Below the pieces are notes generated by a model. The model did no database searches. It saw only the letters and a program-made list of their open reading frames with translations, and was not told where the DNA came from. A DNA stretch of 64,000 nt, from the NCBI GenBank assembly GCA_039566865.1, contig CM076957.1, forward strand, positions 5,589,896-5,653,895, written 5' to 3'. Position 1 is the first letter of the stretch; every line of letters starts with the position of its first letter. This stretch comes from Aurelia coerulea. Lineage: Eukaryota > Cnidaria > Scyphozoa > Semaeostomeae > Ulmaridae. This document shows, in pieces, positions 20,282-31,769 of the stretch. Both the position numbers and the translations under genes were made by a program.

Positions 20282-22229
20282 CTGAAAAAAGAAATTTACA
20301 TTAAATCCCACAAACACTTCCACTCTATTTTCATCTAAACAAACTGATTAAAACTGCATATATGATTGAAATATATACAGGGTGTCCCAGAAAAATGTTC
20401 GACGTTTGATTAAATGTTAAAAAATAACGATAAAATTTTCAGGCTCTTGGTTAGATAACCTTGCTCCAAAGAACTAATTCTATGCCATCTAAGGCTTGAA
20501 TTTGATTAGGTTTATCAATCTTCTTTTCGACATGAAAACATCGTCGTAAAACCACAGCCAACATCTTCGGATACAATTTAGCCTTTCGGCAATCAAATAA
20601 AACAAATTTTTTGAAAATCGGTTCATTGGTTATGGACACGTAAGCAATCAAGCGATAATACCTCATTTTGAAACACCCGATTTTGGGATACCTCATTTTG
20701 GGACGTAACTGATTTAAAGGGAATAGAAGCATATATCAGGAGCTTTCTATGAAAAGATACACCAGAGCATGCGCATAGCAGTTGCATTCTAAATGGGCAC
20801 GAGAAAATGAGCATCACAAATTTGTCGCGCGACAAGAACCTCGATATACTTTTCAATATGGTTACCCAACGAGCCAGATTCACTCTTCCCGACTTCGACG
20901 ATTCTGAAGTTGTACAGTTAAGCCCGAAATTATTCATACCTATGCCAAATTTGGAGTATTTTCAATCGTTATATTTGCTAGATATTTCATTCCTTGAAAT
21001 GTCTCTTGTAGCACTTGTTTCAGCCTTTCATCACATTCTTACGAAACTTCAGCCACAGTAAAATTGGTCCTCAAATAGAACGATGCGAAATACTCAGAAT
21101 TTGGCACGGGTTTAACTGTACATCATGATGTAGTCTAGGTTGCGAAAAGAGATAATAAAAGCTCCACTTGCGTCTCAATGACTCAATCGTATGAGAGTTG
21201 TTTGCTTTTGCCATCAGTGTTGCGATCGACCCAGTGTTTACTGGCGCCCAGCTCGGCTGCTTCGTCGAATGCTCACTATTTATCAGTATTTCTTCCGCAG
21301 GTCCTTTTTCCATAGATTCCGTTATGCTAGCTTTAGTGAAGACTCCCCTCCCTTGTATGAAGATACGTTCAGGGCCAATAAGATGTGCTTCGTTTATCCA
21401 CCCCCCAACTATCCATTTCAGCAATTCGTATCGTAAATGGACTCAAAGCACTTCGATTTCTTCAGGATATCAAATTCTGCCACTACAAGCTCACGGTGGT
21501 CAATGAACGGGGAATACTTCTTTCCATTTCTTGTACGTTTTTGCCCCTTGGCGGATGGAGAAGCCTTAGCAACTTCCCCGCGATTACCGATCGCCCGTTA
21601 CCTGCGTCGTACAGGCTGCAGTGAAAGTGATCACGTGCAATGGTAGATAGCTTGCTGCGATTGGTTAAAATCCACCTTTCAAGATACCGTAAAAGCTCTT
21701 AAGCCTAGACTGGCTACGCAATCTCTGTATGCTCCTTAGAACTGACTTGTCGCTAATACAGAGACTTGTTGCCAAACAGTGTCTGAAATCCGCTGAAATC
21801 GGACTAACTTGATGATGTTTCAGTTGTTGCTGTTGCTGTTGCTGTGATCAGTAATGATCAAACAAGTCAAAAATGTGAAATAAATGGCATTTCCTGTTGA
21901 ATACTCTAGGAAACAACACATTGATAACCAAGTTTTATTCATGTGAATTTGAAAGAATTGCAGACAGTTTATGACTCTGACAAAATTGAGCATGGACACA
22001 AACATGAACACAAAGCTGAAATTTTAGAGGAGTTCAGAGTGACCAAAGATAAAGGAATCAAAGAATTGACAAGAATAGAAATCACATCATCACTATCAAA
22101 TTTGTCCAAACTTTGATTTCACGGTCAAAGCCCTTATGACTTCAAATTCTTAAAATTGCCATAATTTTGAGATAAAGGCAGACATGGATGTGAAAATTCG
22201 TCTCCATACTCAACTTTGTATGCAGAACA
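20282..22229. other. No gene recognised; one Tc1-like end and a CpG-richer patch
   Basis: A Tc1-like left end (cagggtgtcccagaaaaa) lies at about 20380 without a clear partner. The patch 21180-21640 is richer in CpG than its surroundings and has several overlapping frames on both strands, including 118 codons on the minus strand from 21424. I recognise none of them. It could be a first exon or promoter region. Confidence 0.35.
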
Positions 22230-22588
22230 CCCGGGGGTCACTTCAATAGGTGGATGACGGGGGTGTGCCATTTTTAAACTGTAAAATCATACCCTAAAAT
22301 CTATGAATTATTCAAAAACCATACCCCAAAATTTACGGGCCATTCAAAATATATACCCTAAAATTGTGACCAAAATCCGAAATTCTAACCAAGTATCTGA
22401 AATTAGATCAAATTCAATACCCTGAAGCGTTTTTCTTCCAAAATGACACCCCAAAATTGATGTTCATTTGCGATGTTACCAAAAATGACATCCTAAAATT
22501 TATTTTCAGCCTGAAAAAGGTACCCCAAAAAATGGCACATCCCGTGCTGGTACATATGGTAGAGACCCCCCCCCCCCGGGGCAGAACA
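22222..22588. mobile_element. CCCGGG/G-tract-ended element with 8-bp target duplication
   Basis: The element spans 22230-22580, starting cccgggggtcac and ending in a C run plus ggg. The 8-bp sequence gcagaaca flanks both sides (22222-22229 and 22581-22588). Internal signatures gacgggggtgtgcc and ggcacatcccgt are inverted copies near the two ends, and the interior has accctaaaat subrepeats. Confidence 0.7.
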
Positions 22589-22853
22589 AGATTTTAGACT
22601 CTAAAATGCAAAATCTCCAACAGCAAAACATTTCCGCTTTCACATCTCTTATCTTGAAAAGGTGGATTTGGTTGACAGTTTGAGTCTTGTGGTTCGAGCC
22701 ACTGTCAAATACACTGTCTTGTGAAATGTAAAATAAACAAAGAAGATAGGGAAAAGCTTTTTAATGCTACATTTCAACGAAAACCATCTCTCAGATTCAT
22801 GGATGATAAACAGCGATTTGAATTTTTAATGCAAACGAACGATAAACAGCTGT

Positions 22854-24055
22854 CATTTGTACAGGGGCGCACATTCAAATTTTGTTTGGGGGGGGGTGTC
22901 AACATGCTCTGGACCGACTAAATTTTTTCGGACCGACTGAACGTATAGCAAGCAGTGGTGTGGCCAGAGTAAATTAAGTGGAGGTATTGAAACGAGGGGG
23001 TACCCAGGAAAATTTTTGAGGCTACGCCCTTTATTTTGGCTTAGAATGCTTCTCCTAATATCATGCTTGCCTTCAGCGACAAGGAAACCTGGATCGTTCT
23101 GTGACAATTATGCTATAAATCAGTGCACGAGGAAAAATTTTGAAGAAAGATCCTTTACTTTGGTTTAGAATGCATCTCCCAATATCATGCTTGCCTCTAG
23201 CGACAAGGAAACCTTTATCGTTTGGTGGGTGACAATTATGCTATAAATCAGCGAACGAGGAAAATTTTTGAAGAAAGATCCTTTACTTTGGCTCAGAATG
23301 CATCACGGACTTGGAGTTTTAAGTATAGGCGTAATCTTAAGAACAACGACTTCTTCACCGCCAAGCCTAGCAAAAGCGACTTGTTTTGCTGTGTTTGTCG
23401 TCTAAAAAGGTTTTCCCTTGTGATCATAGTGTCAGCAGTGTTAGCTTTTGGTAGAAGCGTATACCACCTTTGATGGATAATGTTTGTAACCCATGTCTCC
23501 TTGCTTTTTTGGGATTCATACACCAGTGTCTGTTTTCTAACGCCACAGAACTACCACCACTGGCACCCCAGCGCCAGATTAGAAATTTTGAGTATTTGTA
23601 ACAGCATTGTTCCTTGGGACAATCTTTGCACAACAAACACCTTCTATTTTGTGTTAGACCGCTTTTTACAACCCAATGATTGCTTGCCCCTAGAAATGGA
23701 AACATGTGCAATTTTGTAAGAAATTTTTTTAAATGCCATCCTCTGCTTAGGCTTAGAACGACTCTCCCAGTTATTGTGAAGCACTTCTTGTGAATATTCT
23801 TACTGTCGTCATGGAACGACCTTTGCCCAAAACATTTAAATTGGACCAACTTTGATTCAAACTATTGTGGACCTTTCGAGCTTCGTCGTGGTTGGTCGGT
23901 CCATGAAAAAGTCGGTCCACGAAGTTTGTCCATCCAATTTTGCCGTGGACCGACTTTTCCCTTTTGAGAACATTTTTGGACCGACTCGGAGATTATTGGG
24001 GGGGGGGGTGTCTCACCCCCCCCCACACCCCCTAATGTGCGCCCCTGCATTTGTA
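22854..24055. mobile_element. hAT-like non-autonomous element with 8-bp target duplication
   Basis: Terminal repeats caggggcgcacatt and aatgtgcgcccctg bound 22862-24047, and catttgta is duplicated at 22854-22861 and 24048-24055. Subterminal ggaccgact repeats occur at both ends. Inside, a unit of about 120 bp (cttagaatgc..tctc..aatatcatgcttgcct) is repeated in tandem at about 23025-23300. No transposase was recognised. Confidence 0.75.
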
Positions 24056-26394
24056 ATACCAAAGTTTATTGAAAAATCGCCTAGATAATGTGAACCAGGT
24101 GAAACGAAAAATATTACATCTGAAGTAGCTTTAATTGACTGTGTATGTTTATTTTTCGTTTTGTTGCTGTTCGTATATTAGTACTAGTTTCTGTTTTGTT
24201 TATTCTGGCAATAGCTGTAATTAGGCATACAAACGTATTTTTGTGTAAGGCTATTATAAGAAAGAAAATTCTAAATTCTAAAAATTCATATGCTTCTATT
24301 CCCGTTAACCGTAAGTGGTAGCTGGAACCTGGAACTTCCTTGTTTTTCAATTTCCTTCTAAGAACTGAAAAAGATGTTTACATTAAAATTTTCCTCCAGA
24401 TATCTCCAGTTACTCCAGACAAGGTATGCAACGAACTTTTTGGAGGTTTTTCGCACTAAAATGTTTCTATAAAGTGGCATGTTTGGAAGGGATATTACGC
24501 GCGATGACATGAAAGTGAAAGCATATTTCGCAACACATCCCACACACAGGTCAAAGTTTCCAAAGCAAAAATAAACATTACGTTTGTGACTATTTAATAA
24601 ACCTTTAGATAAACAAACGTTACATGTTGCGACTATTTTAGTAGGTTTTGCCATATAAATGGATTGGTTTGGGTGCTTCTAATCGATAAAGCCTTCCAAG
24701 TGAAGCCGTGAAGCCGAAGGAAGGCGAGACAGGGTTCCAGACCATGACCATAGGCCATCAGACAGCTCCGTATATTTTGGTCTGGTTCGATTGGATATAA
24801 CGGATGATAAAGCTGTAAACTTACCCAAGAAAGCTCGTCCTCTACCAAAATCTAAGCCATGAAATGTTCACAAAATATGATTATGGAGGAAAGTATTGCT
24901 GTGCCGGGTTACCAAACAAAATGAGCTGACAAAATCGAAGTTCGATGCCTGCTGGCATTACCCACCATCGGTTACCAAAGGATCCAGAAGTGCGAAGACA
25001 GAGAATTCATTTCATAAAACGAAATCATTTCATTTCATTCTTTATTTTGTTGCAACTGACTTCCAAAGAACGCATGCCTTCCTGCGTGAATTTAATACCG
25101 AAGATATGAAAAACTTCCTTCGACGTGTTTACGATACAACGCAGTTTGACAAGGAAGCAACCAGGCAGTCCAGACAAAAGAATGGCTATTAGACTATTGT
25201 ATCTTATTGCTTTTACTTACGTCATTCTCAAAGAAAGATCCAATATCTCGCTGTTGGAAATAATACCCCTTTGAAAAGTGAAAAGTACAATAACCTTGGG
25301 CATGTTGACTTCAACTGCCCTGTTCCTAAATATTTCATCAATGCTACGGTCCTTCAGAGCAAACGTTTTTTAAATTTGAAACCAAGCTCTTTGATTCTTT
25401 TTCGGTGGGTAGGTACCGCAAACCAATGACTTCGGCCCTCCTGTAGCCCTCCTGTGGGGGGAATTTGATATCTTACTACCTTTGTAAAAGCGGTTTAAAT
25501 AAAATAAACAAAACTTATTAAAAATTAAATTTTCTATCATAGTTGCTAAAGGCCACTGCAGCCAAAGGAAGGGAAACTGAAGGCAAGGAAACACCCGAAA
25601 CACAAGAACCGAAATTTAGCTGTTATCTCTCACTGGTCGACTGACTGCTTGCTTAGGCCCCAAACACTTTACGTCACAATTCAAAACCCGCCCCAGACTT
25701 CCCGGACACTTTTTCGACGAAACAATCAATTTCAAAACGCTTATATCTACGAAACGACTTAGAATTTGAAAGTCTACAGTTTAGATTCGAAATCAGCGTA
25801 CTTGAATTGACTAATATCGACAATAAAAATTTTCGCGTCGTATTCACTTTAAGCTCATAGCCCCAAGTGAATGCAGATGCAAATGCATATCCAAATGAAA
25901 AGCCTTTGATGAAAAGCCTTTGAGCATTCAATTCGAATTGAAGCTAGCATTGAATTTAGGAGCAATCACTTACAATCAAGGCCGCACAGCAGACCAGGCA
26001 TTTGCGGCATGTGCAATGAATCGCGTCTCGTCACAGAGTTCAGATTGAGAATAATCTTGAATCTCAGGCCGAAAGAGCTAGTATCGAAGAAAGAAGTAAT
26101 CTTCAGTTACGTCCGATCAGCCATACCCAAAACTCGCGGACAGAAGGACAGAATCAAGACAGACACTCGAAAACGGCTTTGCAGTAACTCATTGCTTGAA
26201 ACATTTCCTATAATTAAATTCATCACGGATTTCCCACCAAGAAAAAAGGAAACACCGAAGAAAATACGCAAACTGATCTACGGTGACGTCCGCTCTGTTT
26301 ACCCGAGGCTCGCGGACAGAAAAGAAGGGAGAAACAGTTGCAGCTACGGTATCGATCTTGGAGCAGTTCATTTTTTGGATAAAACATTGCATTC
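24056..26394. other. Upstream region of TSP1 gene 1; no gene recognised
   Basis: No exon could be supported. Just upstream of the gene a diverged repeat of about 50-60 bp occurs twice (26095-26150 and 26275-26330, sharing gacgtccgct-like and actcgcggacagaa sequence). The second copy contains gtgacgtcc, close to a CRE site. Whether this is a promoter is unknown. Confidence 0.35.
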
Positions 26395-26563
26395 ATGTTG
26401 CTCAGCAGTAGAAAATGGTTTTTGCTCTTGTTACTGCTCAGTTCAATCGGAGAGGCAAATTCATGGAGAAGAAGAAGAAGAAGAAGGAGCGTCTGCAGCG
26501 CAACGAATTGTCAAGTCACCTCTTGGTACAGCTGGGGGCCCTGCTCAAATACCTGCGGCTTTG
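26395..26563 (+). CDS. TSP1 gene 1, exon 1: signal peptide, polyarginine, first TSP1 half
   Basis: ATG at 26395 opens a clear signal peptide (MLLSSRKWFLLLLLLSSIGE), followed by seven arginines in a row and then CSATNCQVTSWYSWGPCSNT and CGFG. W-x-x-W and C-x-x-T-C are the start of a TSP1 domain and known sites of C-mannosylation and O-fucosylation. The donor GTAAGT follows one base of a glycine codon (phase 1). The full product, from joining exons 26395, 27100, 31446, 33970 and 35442 plus a candidate tail exon, is a small secreted or surface protein with four TSP1 modules. Each module is cut by an intron right after the CG..G motif. The arginine run could be a proprotein-convertase site. The precise family is not recognised; cnidarian TSP1 matrix and adhesion proteins are the nearest idea. 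Confidence 0.8.
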
Positions 26564-27099
26564 GTAAGTTTAGTTAGACCGATTTAAAACTTTCCAGTAT
26601 GGTGTGCAGATATTCCTCGAACCAAGGCATAAATGTCTCACATCTTCCAGCGTAAGGGTAAGGCTATTGCACCGGAAAAGTGCAATCCTTCTTCGGGCAA
26701 CGTTGAAAAGACGTTTCCAGTTTCTATTTAGTATTTGACGTAAGTGACAACCTTTCATAACGTGGATGTAGGCCATTTGCACTTCACGAGTATGATGTAA
26801 ATCGTTTGGATGGCAATCTCTCCCCATTTTCAGACAAAACTGCAACGAATTTGAATGGCAGCGCACTATTTTGTCTGAAGAAACTCAAGGACAGGGTATC
26901 GTTTTTGAGAATTTTACTCCGGGAAAGGGTGTCATTTTCGGGAATTCTAACCCAGAATGGGGTGCTTTTTCAGGTTTTCCAGCCGCACCTCCCGGTATTT
27001 TCGAAGATCAAGTACCCCCACCCTGGGGTCTAGGGGTACCATATCTAAAAGAGAAAATCGACGAGAAAATGAAGTCAAATCAACTTTTTTTAATAACAG
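26564..27099 (+). other. TSP1 gene 1, intron 1
   Basis: Sequence between the GTAAGT donor and the aataacag acceptor. No separate gene seen; a patch at 26930-27050 has weak similarity to the G/C-tract elements. Confidence 0.5.
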
Positions 27100-27264
27100 G
27101 TACAAAGACGCGAACAAGAGCTGTTACAAGGCAGCCATCGTGTGGAGGCAGTTGCCCTTATAGCCTGACAGATTCATCTTCTTGTTATCAGAATTCCTAT
27201 ACCAGCTGTCAAGTCAGTCAATGGTCATCTTGGTCGACTTGCTCCAGCACTTGTGGTCTTACCG
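27100..27264 (+). CDS. TSP1 gene 1, exon 2
   Basis: Phase 1 at both ends (165 nt). Translation after the shared glycine is TKTRTRAVTRQPSCGGSCPY, then SLTDSSSC and QVSQWSSWSTCSSTCGLTG. The first part is the second half of one TSP1 module (basic R.R strand, then C.G.CP); the second part starts the next module (W-x-x-W, C-x-x-T-C). The sequence R.R.VTRQPSC is nearly identical to the start of exon 2 in TSP1 gene 2 (52422), strong evidence that the genes are paralogues. The donor GTAAGA is good. Confidence 0.85.
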
Positions 27265-27539
27265 GTAAGAATTTACACTGCATTTCTTCCAACGTCGAAC
27301 TAAGACCCCGTTTACACTGTACCGGTATAACTATGGGTCCGGCAACTGGCGGTTTGGTGCGGAACTCTTCTGGGTCGTTTGCCAGTGATGAGCGACGTTG
27401 GGGGAGGGGTCTGGGCGCTGCCGTCGCTCCTGTCGGTGGTGGTTGCTAGGTGGGGGGGGGGGGTCACTGTTTTCGCTGCATAGGCACTTACACTGCAGCG
27501 ATCACACACTTTCTTTCATTACTTTCCTTTACGTTACTT

Positions 27540-28268
27540 TACACTCATTTTTTATAAGAAACTAAGGTCCGGTGGTAGGCAGTTTCTTAACTTTTTGGGC
27601 CATTTTGCTGCCAAAAGTTTCTTATGAGTTTCTTATACTTTTAATGCCGGAAGTGTAGAGTTAATTTTTTGTTGTCTCAAGGGTTCCCAAATTACTTAGT
27701 AAGATCTCAAAACAAGTAAATGACATAATTCGCACTCAAAATGATGTCCAAATAGTTGCTATAACTGTACACTGTCAGAAGATTCTTGAGCGGATAGGAA
27801 AATTGAAATTGTAAATTACAAAAGTTTCTTAGCTTTTTCAATTCAGGTAGGGTTGAACTTTCGAAAAATTGAGTCTACCGTTTCGTATACACGTATTTTT
27901 TTAAAAGAAACTAAGAATTTGGGCCAGTACTGAAAATTTCTTGAAATTATCAGATTTTGAGTACTCAGAGTTTCTTACGAGTTTCTTAGAGGTTCCATAA
28001 CAATCTTCATGTTCACTACCTATGCCCTCGTGAACATTTCAAAACAATGTTTTTCAAGCCTTTCCAATGTTTAGAGACTACTCGAGTACCTTACGAGTAA
28101 TATGATACAGAAACAAGTGAAAGTAAAGTAAAAATATGTCAAGGATTTCCTTTATCAAAGTAAATAGTTTCTTAACTTATATTCTCCCAGTACTGGAGTT
28201 TCTTAATTTTTTAGCGATCTGAGAGTTGAGTTTCTTACGGGCAGTTTCTTATAGAAAAAATACGTGTA
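27540..28268. mobile_element. Two adjoining elements of the ttataagaaac family (in intron 2 of TSP1 gene 1)
   Basis: The first starts tacactcattttttataag at 27540 and runs to about 27887; it matches the element at 46089-46472 in reverse orientation. The second, 27888-28268, has inverted ends tacacgtatttttt and aaaaaatacgtgta and matches 31770-32313. The word gtttctta recurs on both strands through both copies. Confidence 0.65.
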
Positions 28269-28687
28269 AGCGGTTTCTTACAAAGACATACGTGAATTTT
28301 CCTTTATTCACTTTAGATTAAGAAAGTTGTACTTGTATTTTGTAGAATTGTTAACACCATTCGCAGTGGGAAGTCGATGACGTTATGCTTTTCCCGCAGT
28401 GAATTGTATTCTTGGTTTTAGTTGAATATTTAAAAAAAAGTATGGATCCGTAGCAAAAATGTGACGGATCAGCTCCTGGTAAATCAGAACACTGTTTCTC
28501 CTTCTATCTACAGAATAATTTTGTTCTGGAATAGTATAGAAGCTCGTCATCGAGTTCCCACTGCGGATGCATCCGTACAAATTTTGTAGAGGATCAAAAC
28601 AGTACCGGTACAGTGTAAATATGGTCAACATATTAACTAGGAAGCTCCCAATTACCTTACAACCCTGTTTGAAAGGTTGTCGGATAA

Positions 28688-29431
28688 TACCGGGTGAGCC
28701 AGAAAAAAGTTCCCACTGTTGAAAATTCATAGCATCAAGAGTACTGAATGGATTGGAATGAATCAATATTTGCTTGACAGCCAAAATATAGAAGTATTTT
28801 TGTGATTTTCCTCGCCTTGTTATAAGCATTGGAAAAATTGGTAAATTCAAATTTAGAAAAACTTTTTGGTTGTAAAATGACTGAAAAAGGCCTAAAATAC
28901 ATGATCAAATCATAAAGGACTCCTCGCTCAGAACAACAGAGAAAAAGCAATTTCTCATGGGTGAGAGATATTGTTTGCAGATTTATTGCCATGGGATTGA
29001 AAATCTTTACTATCTGTTTGAGAATCTATGTCTTATTATTCTTGAGAGAGATGTAACTCCCGTGTGTGTTGTTCTGTGTTAGGAGAGTCCTAGCAATTTG
29101 ATCAAGCGTTTTAGGCCCTTCTTCAGTCATTTTGAAAACATGAAATTTTTTGTAAAGTTGAATTTAACTATATTTGCATAGCCTGCGTGCAGACTTTACT
29201 TTCCACTGCGAAGGAGAGCCTATGAGCATCCCCGCCTTGGCTCTCCTTCGCAGTGGAAAGTAAAGTCTGCACGCAGGCTATATTTGCAGTGCTCGTAAGA
29301 AGAGGAGAAAAATAAAAAAAAATACTTTGATCTTTTAGCTTTCAACTAGAATTTGAATCATTCAAATCTATTAAAAACTTATGGTGCTACGAATTTTCGA
29401 AAGTGGGAACTTTTTTCTAGCTCACCCGGTA
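28688..29431. mobile_element. ccgggtgag element with TA flanks, containing a hairpin
   Basis: The element 28690-29429 has inverted ends ccgggtgagccagaaaaaag and cttttttctagctcacccgg, with TA on both sides, as in Tc1/mariner-type insertions. A second, smaller element is nested at 29179-29280. Confidence 0.65.
29171..29288. mobile_element. 102-bp near-perfect hairpin with 8-bp target duplication
   Basis: tagcctgcgtgcagacttta and onward for about 43 bp pairs with its inverted copy ending gcaggcta at 29280. tatttgca is duplicated at 29171-29178 and 29281-29288. The loop is only about 16 bp. The near identity of the arms suggests a recent insertion. Confidence 0.75.
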
Positions 29432-29450
29432 GTGTAAGAGAGCTTCGTAA

Positions 29451-30426
29451 TACCGGGTGAGTCAGAAAAAAGAATCCCTGTTTGAAAGGTCACGGCTCCC
29501 TGGATATCAAGACAATGATATCGGCAAATATATAGTTTTATGGTAGAAATGTACAAATCTACTATAAAATTTACCTGACTGAAATCGGCTACTCCATTCT
29601 GAAATTATGAGGGATTTTCTCGAGAAAACCTTCAAAACGTGCCCAAAATCATGAACAGATTTCCCTAACATTACTGCCTTACAATGCCTTACAGCAATGA
29701 CTTGTGAACGCTTTAGCACGTGCTATCATTTCATTTCATTTCATTTCATTTTAATTTCTTTAAGCACGGTAACCCCGTCAATCGATAGATTGCTTTTCAG
29801 GGGGCCGTGCATAAAACGTTACAAATTAAGTTAAAAATAAATACAAAGTAAAACCCTAATTTAATTACAATAATGAACAAATGAATAAATAAATAAATAA
29901 ACTATTTTTTAAAGCTTCTTTAAATGCTTTCAATGAGGATGCCTGCTTGACTTCACAACCCAAGAGGTTCCAAACTCCAGCACCGCGATATGAGAAAGCT
30001 CGCTGACCATTACTTGTTCTCATTAGTGGGACTTGAAGATCAGTTGCGGTGTTTCTCAAATTTTTCCTACTGCACAAGTCCTCCCCCCGGTATCGATGAA
30101 CAAGTCCTCCCCCCGGTATCGATGACCTATTCAGGGGGATTCCATTCTCCCAAGAGGACAAAATACATGAATTTTATGTGAGTGTCATCAATTTTAGGAA
30201 GGAAAATGTGCTCATTGTTTTCATTCGTTTTTGCAGGTTTTTTGAAGGGGCTTTCTGCAGAAAATCACCCATATCAACGGGAAGGAATGGCCGATTAAGG
30301 CCGGGTAAATTACTGAACCTAATTGAACATATTGGCAATAAAACAAGACTGTTTTGAATATTATTGCTTTGATATTCATGGAACAGTGGCCTTCCAAGCG
30401 GGAATCCTTTTTTCTGACTCACCCGG
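29451..30426. mobile_element. ccgggtgag element with TA flanks and a nested LINE piece
   Basis: The element 29453-30424 has inverted ends ccgggtgagtcagaaaaaag and cttttttctgactcacccgg with TA flanks. It is 22 bp from the element at 28690. The interior is interrupted by a minus-strand LINE fragment at about 29728-30085. Confidence 0.65.
29728..30085 (-). mobile_element. LINE C-terminal fragment nested in a DNA element
   Basis: On the minus strand it encodes VPLMRTSNGQRAFSYRGAGV, then WNLLGCEVKQASSLKAFKEA. The 3' part matches 2812-2949 (ccccgtcaatcgat, cagggggccgtgc) and ends in an (ATTTC)n tail at about 29728-29752. It is the same LINE family as 2950-3753. Confidence 0.65.
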
Positions 30427-30720
30427 TACTAATACAGACTTCAAGCTGCCTCTCCTAAAAACGTCCAGTGGTCAACGGTGCTTTGCTTATGGAGGAGCAC
30501 GATTATGGAATAACCTTGGCGCTGATGTCAAGACAGATCCCACCTTAAGTCGATTAAAAAGCTGCAGACAAATCAGCAAGTAATCTTTCGTTAATCTCCT
30601 TATTTACATACCTTTTAATTTTTAACTTTATCCTTACATGTAAATTCTTATTATTAGACAGATTTAGTTTGCTGTTATTTTACAGGACAGTTGGGAAATC
30701 AGTAGTTAACTGTATACTAT
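30427..30720 (+). mobile_element. LINE C-terminal fragment and 3' end
   Basis: The plus frame reads LPLLKTSSGQRCFAYGGARL and WNNLGADVKTDPTLSRLK to a stop at 30583. A 3' region follows (taaattctta, then ttactgttattttac-type sequence) that resembles 38150-38300. It begins directly at the right end of the DNA element ending at 30424. Confidence 0.6.
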
Positions 30721-31445
30721 GGCACCAAAATTCTGCAACACTCTGCGACCAATAGAAAAGTCCTGTCGCAGAGAGTCGCAGAGTTCAGCAAACCCAGCAA
30801 ACCAAAATTCTGCGACACCTGCGACACTTTGTTTGCGACACTCTGCGATTTAATGGAAACCAGGCTTTAGAGTTCCGTTTTCAAATTTACCGTTTTCAAA
30901 ATCTGCAATCAAAAAATTTGCCGTTTTCAAATTGAGCCGGTATCGTGTAAAGCAATCGAAAGGTCGTGCAGCAGATAACAACTGTCATATCCTTGTAAAT
31001 AGTTCACAAGACGGACTCCCTGTGGAGCGAAGACGATAATTATATAAAGCTTACTGTTTGTACATGTTTTTATTCATTCGTTGTATCATTCGTTCTGTGC
31101 TGGTTAACTTTATCACTGGATCTGTCGCTACTGGATTTGTTTACTGTTACCATTTTATGGCAATGTCAACTTGAATTTGTTTCTTCTCTCTGAACTTTGT
31201 CAACCTTAGTATGATTGGGAAGGACTGAAAATGAAATTCAATAGGATAATCGTCACAATCTTGGTTCTTTGATTTTTGGTGAAACTACGGTTCACTGCCA
31301 ACACTTCAATTTTTCAGCTCTCTGCAAATGCAAGCTTTTAACCCTGCACAAACCCTTTAAATAGCTTCTTGCAGTATGGTGGGAAATTTTTATTTGAAAT
31401 TCATTTTTGCGCACCAAGTATAGCTAAAGCTTTGTCTGTCGACAG
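30721..31445 (+). other. TSP1 gene 1, remainder of intron 2
   Basis: Contains a patch with ctgcgacactctgcga repeats (30728-30850). No exon recognised. Confidence 0.4.
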
Positions 31446-31616
31446 GAACAAAGCGACGAACAAGATATTTGACAAGGTATGCTACTTGTGGAAGAAGTTG
31501 CCCCTATTCCCATTCCCTGTCAGAAAGTACATCATGTAATCAAAATCTTGGCTCCAGTTGTACTTTAACTCAGTGGACAACATGGACAACTTGCCAAACA
31601 ATCTGTGGAGTGTTAG
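31446..31616 (+). CDS. TSP1 gene 1, exon 3
   Basis: Phase 1 at both ends (171 nt), after acceptor gtcgacag. After the shared glycine it reads TKRRTRYLTRYATCGRSCPY, then SHSLSESTSCNQNLGSSC and TLTQWTTWTTCQTICGVLG. It repeats the half-module plan of exon 2 almost residue for residue (T+.RTR..TR...CG.SCPYS), so exons 2 and 3 look like products of exon duplication. The donor is GTAAGA. Confidence 0.85.
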
Positions 31617-31769
31617 GTAAGATAGACATGAAAAACCCTAAAAACGTCTATTTTAAAGGATTTACCAATGTCCTTTGTAACTACCAACATTTGGTCATTC
31701 TATATCGTTCACAAAAGGTTGAAACACAAAACACGCTGTAATACTGAAAGTCCCATTCAACGCATTAAA

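Noticed and set aside
21071..21424. 118-residue minus-strand frame as a first exon
   Set aside because: CpG-rich and open, but no recognised motif and competing frames on the other strand; left as uncertain sequence.
22680..22700. tRNA-like box (ggttcgagcc)
   Set aside because: No cloverleaf or A box could be formed around it.
24633..24848. Minus-strand VEDELSW followed by GTAAGT as the MSH4 Walker B exon
   Set aside because: The expected DELGRGT sequence is absent and neither side matches MSH4; taken as coincidence.
26009..26587. 192-residue plus-strand protein upstream of TSP1 gene 1
   Set aside because: It overlaps exon 1 in another frame, and its composition is driven by the arginine-codon run; the signal-peptide frame is better supported.
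26871..27449. 192-residue frame containing exon 2 of TSP1 gene 1 as a single-exon gene
   Set aside because: The part before 27100 has no TSP1 features; acceptor, donor and phase show that only 27100-27264 is coding.
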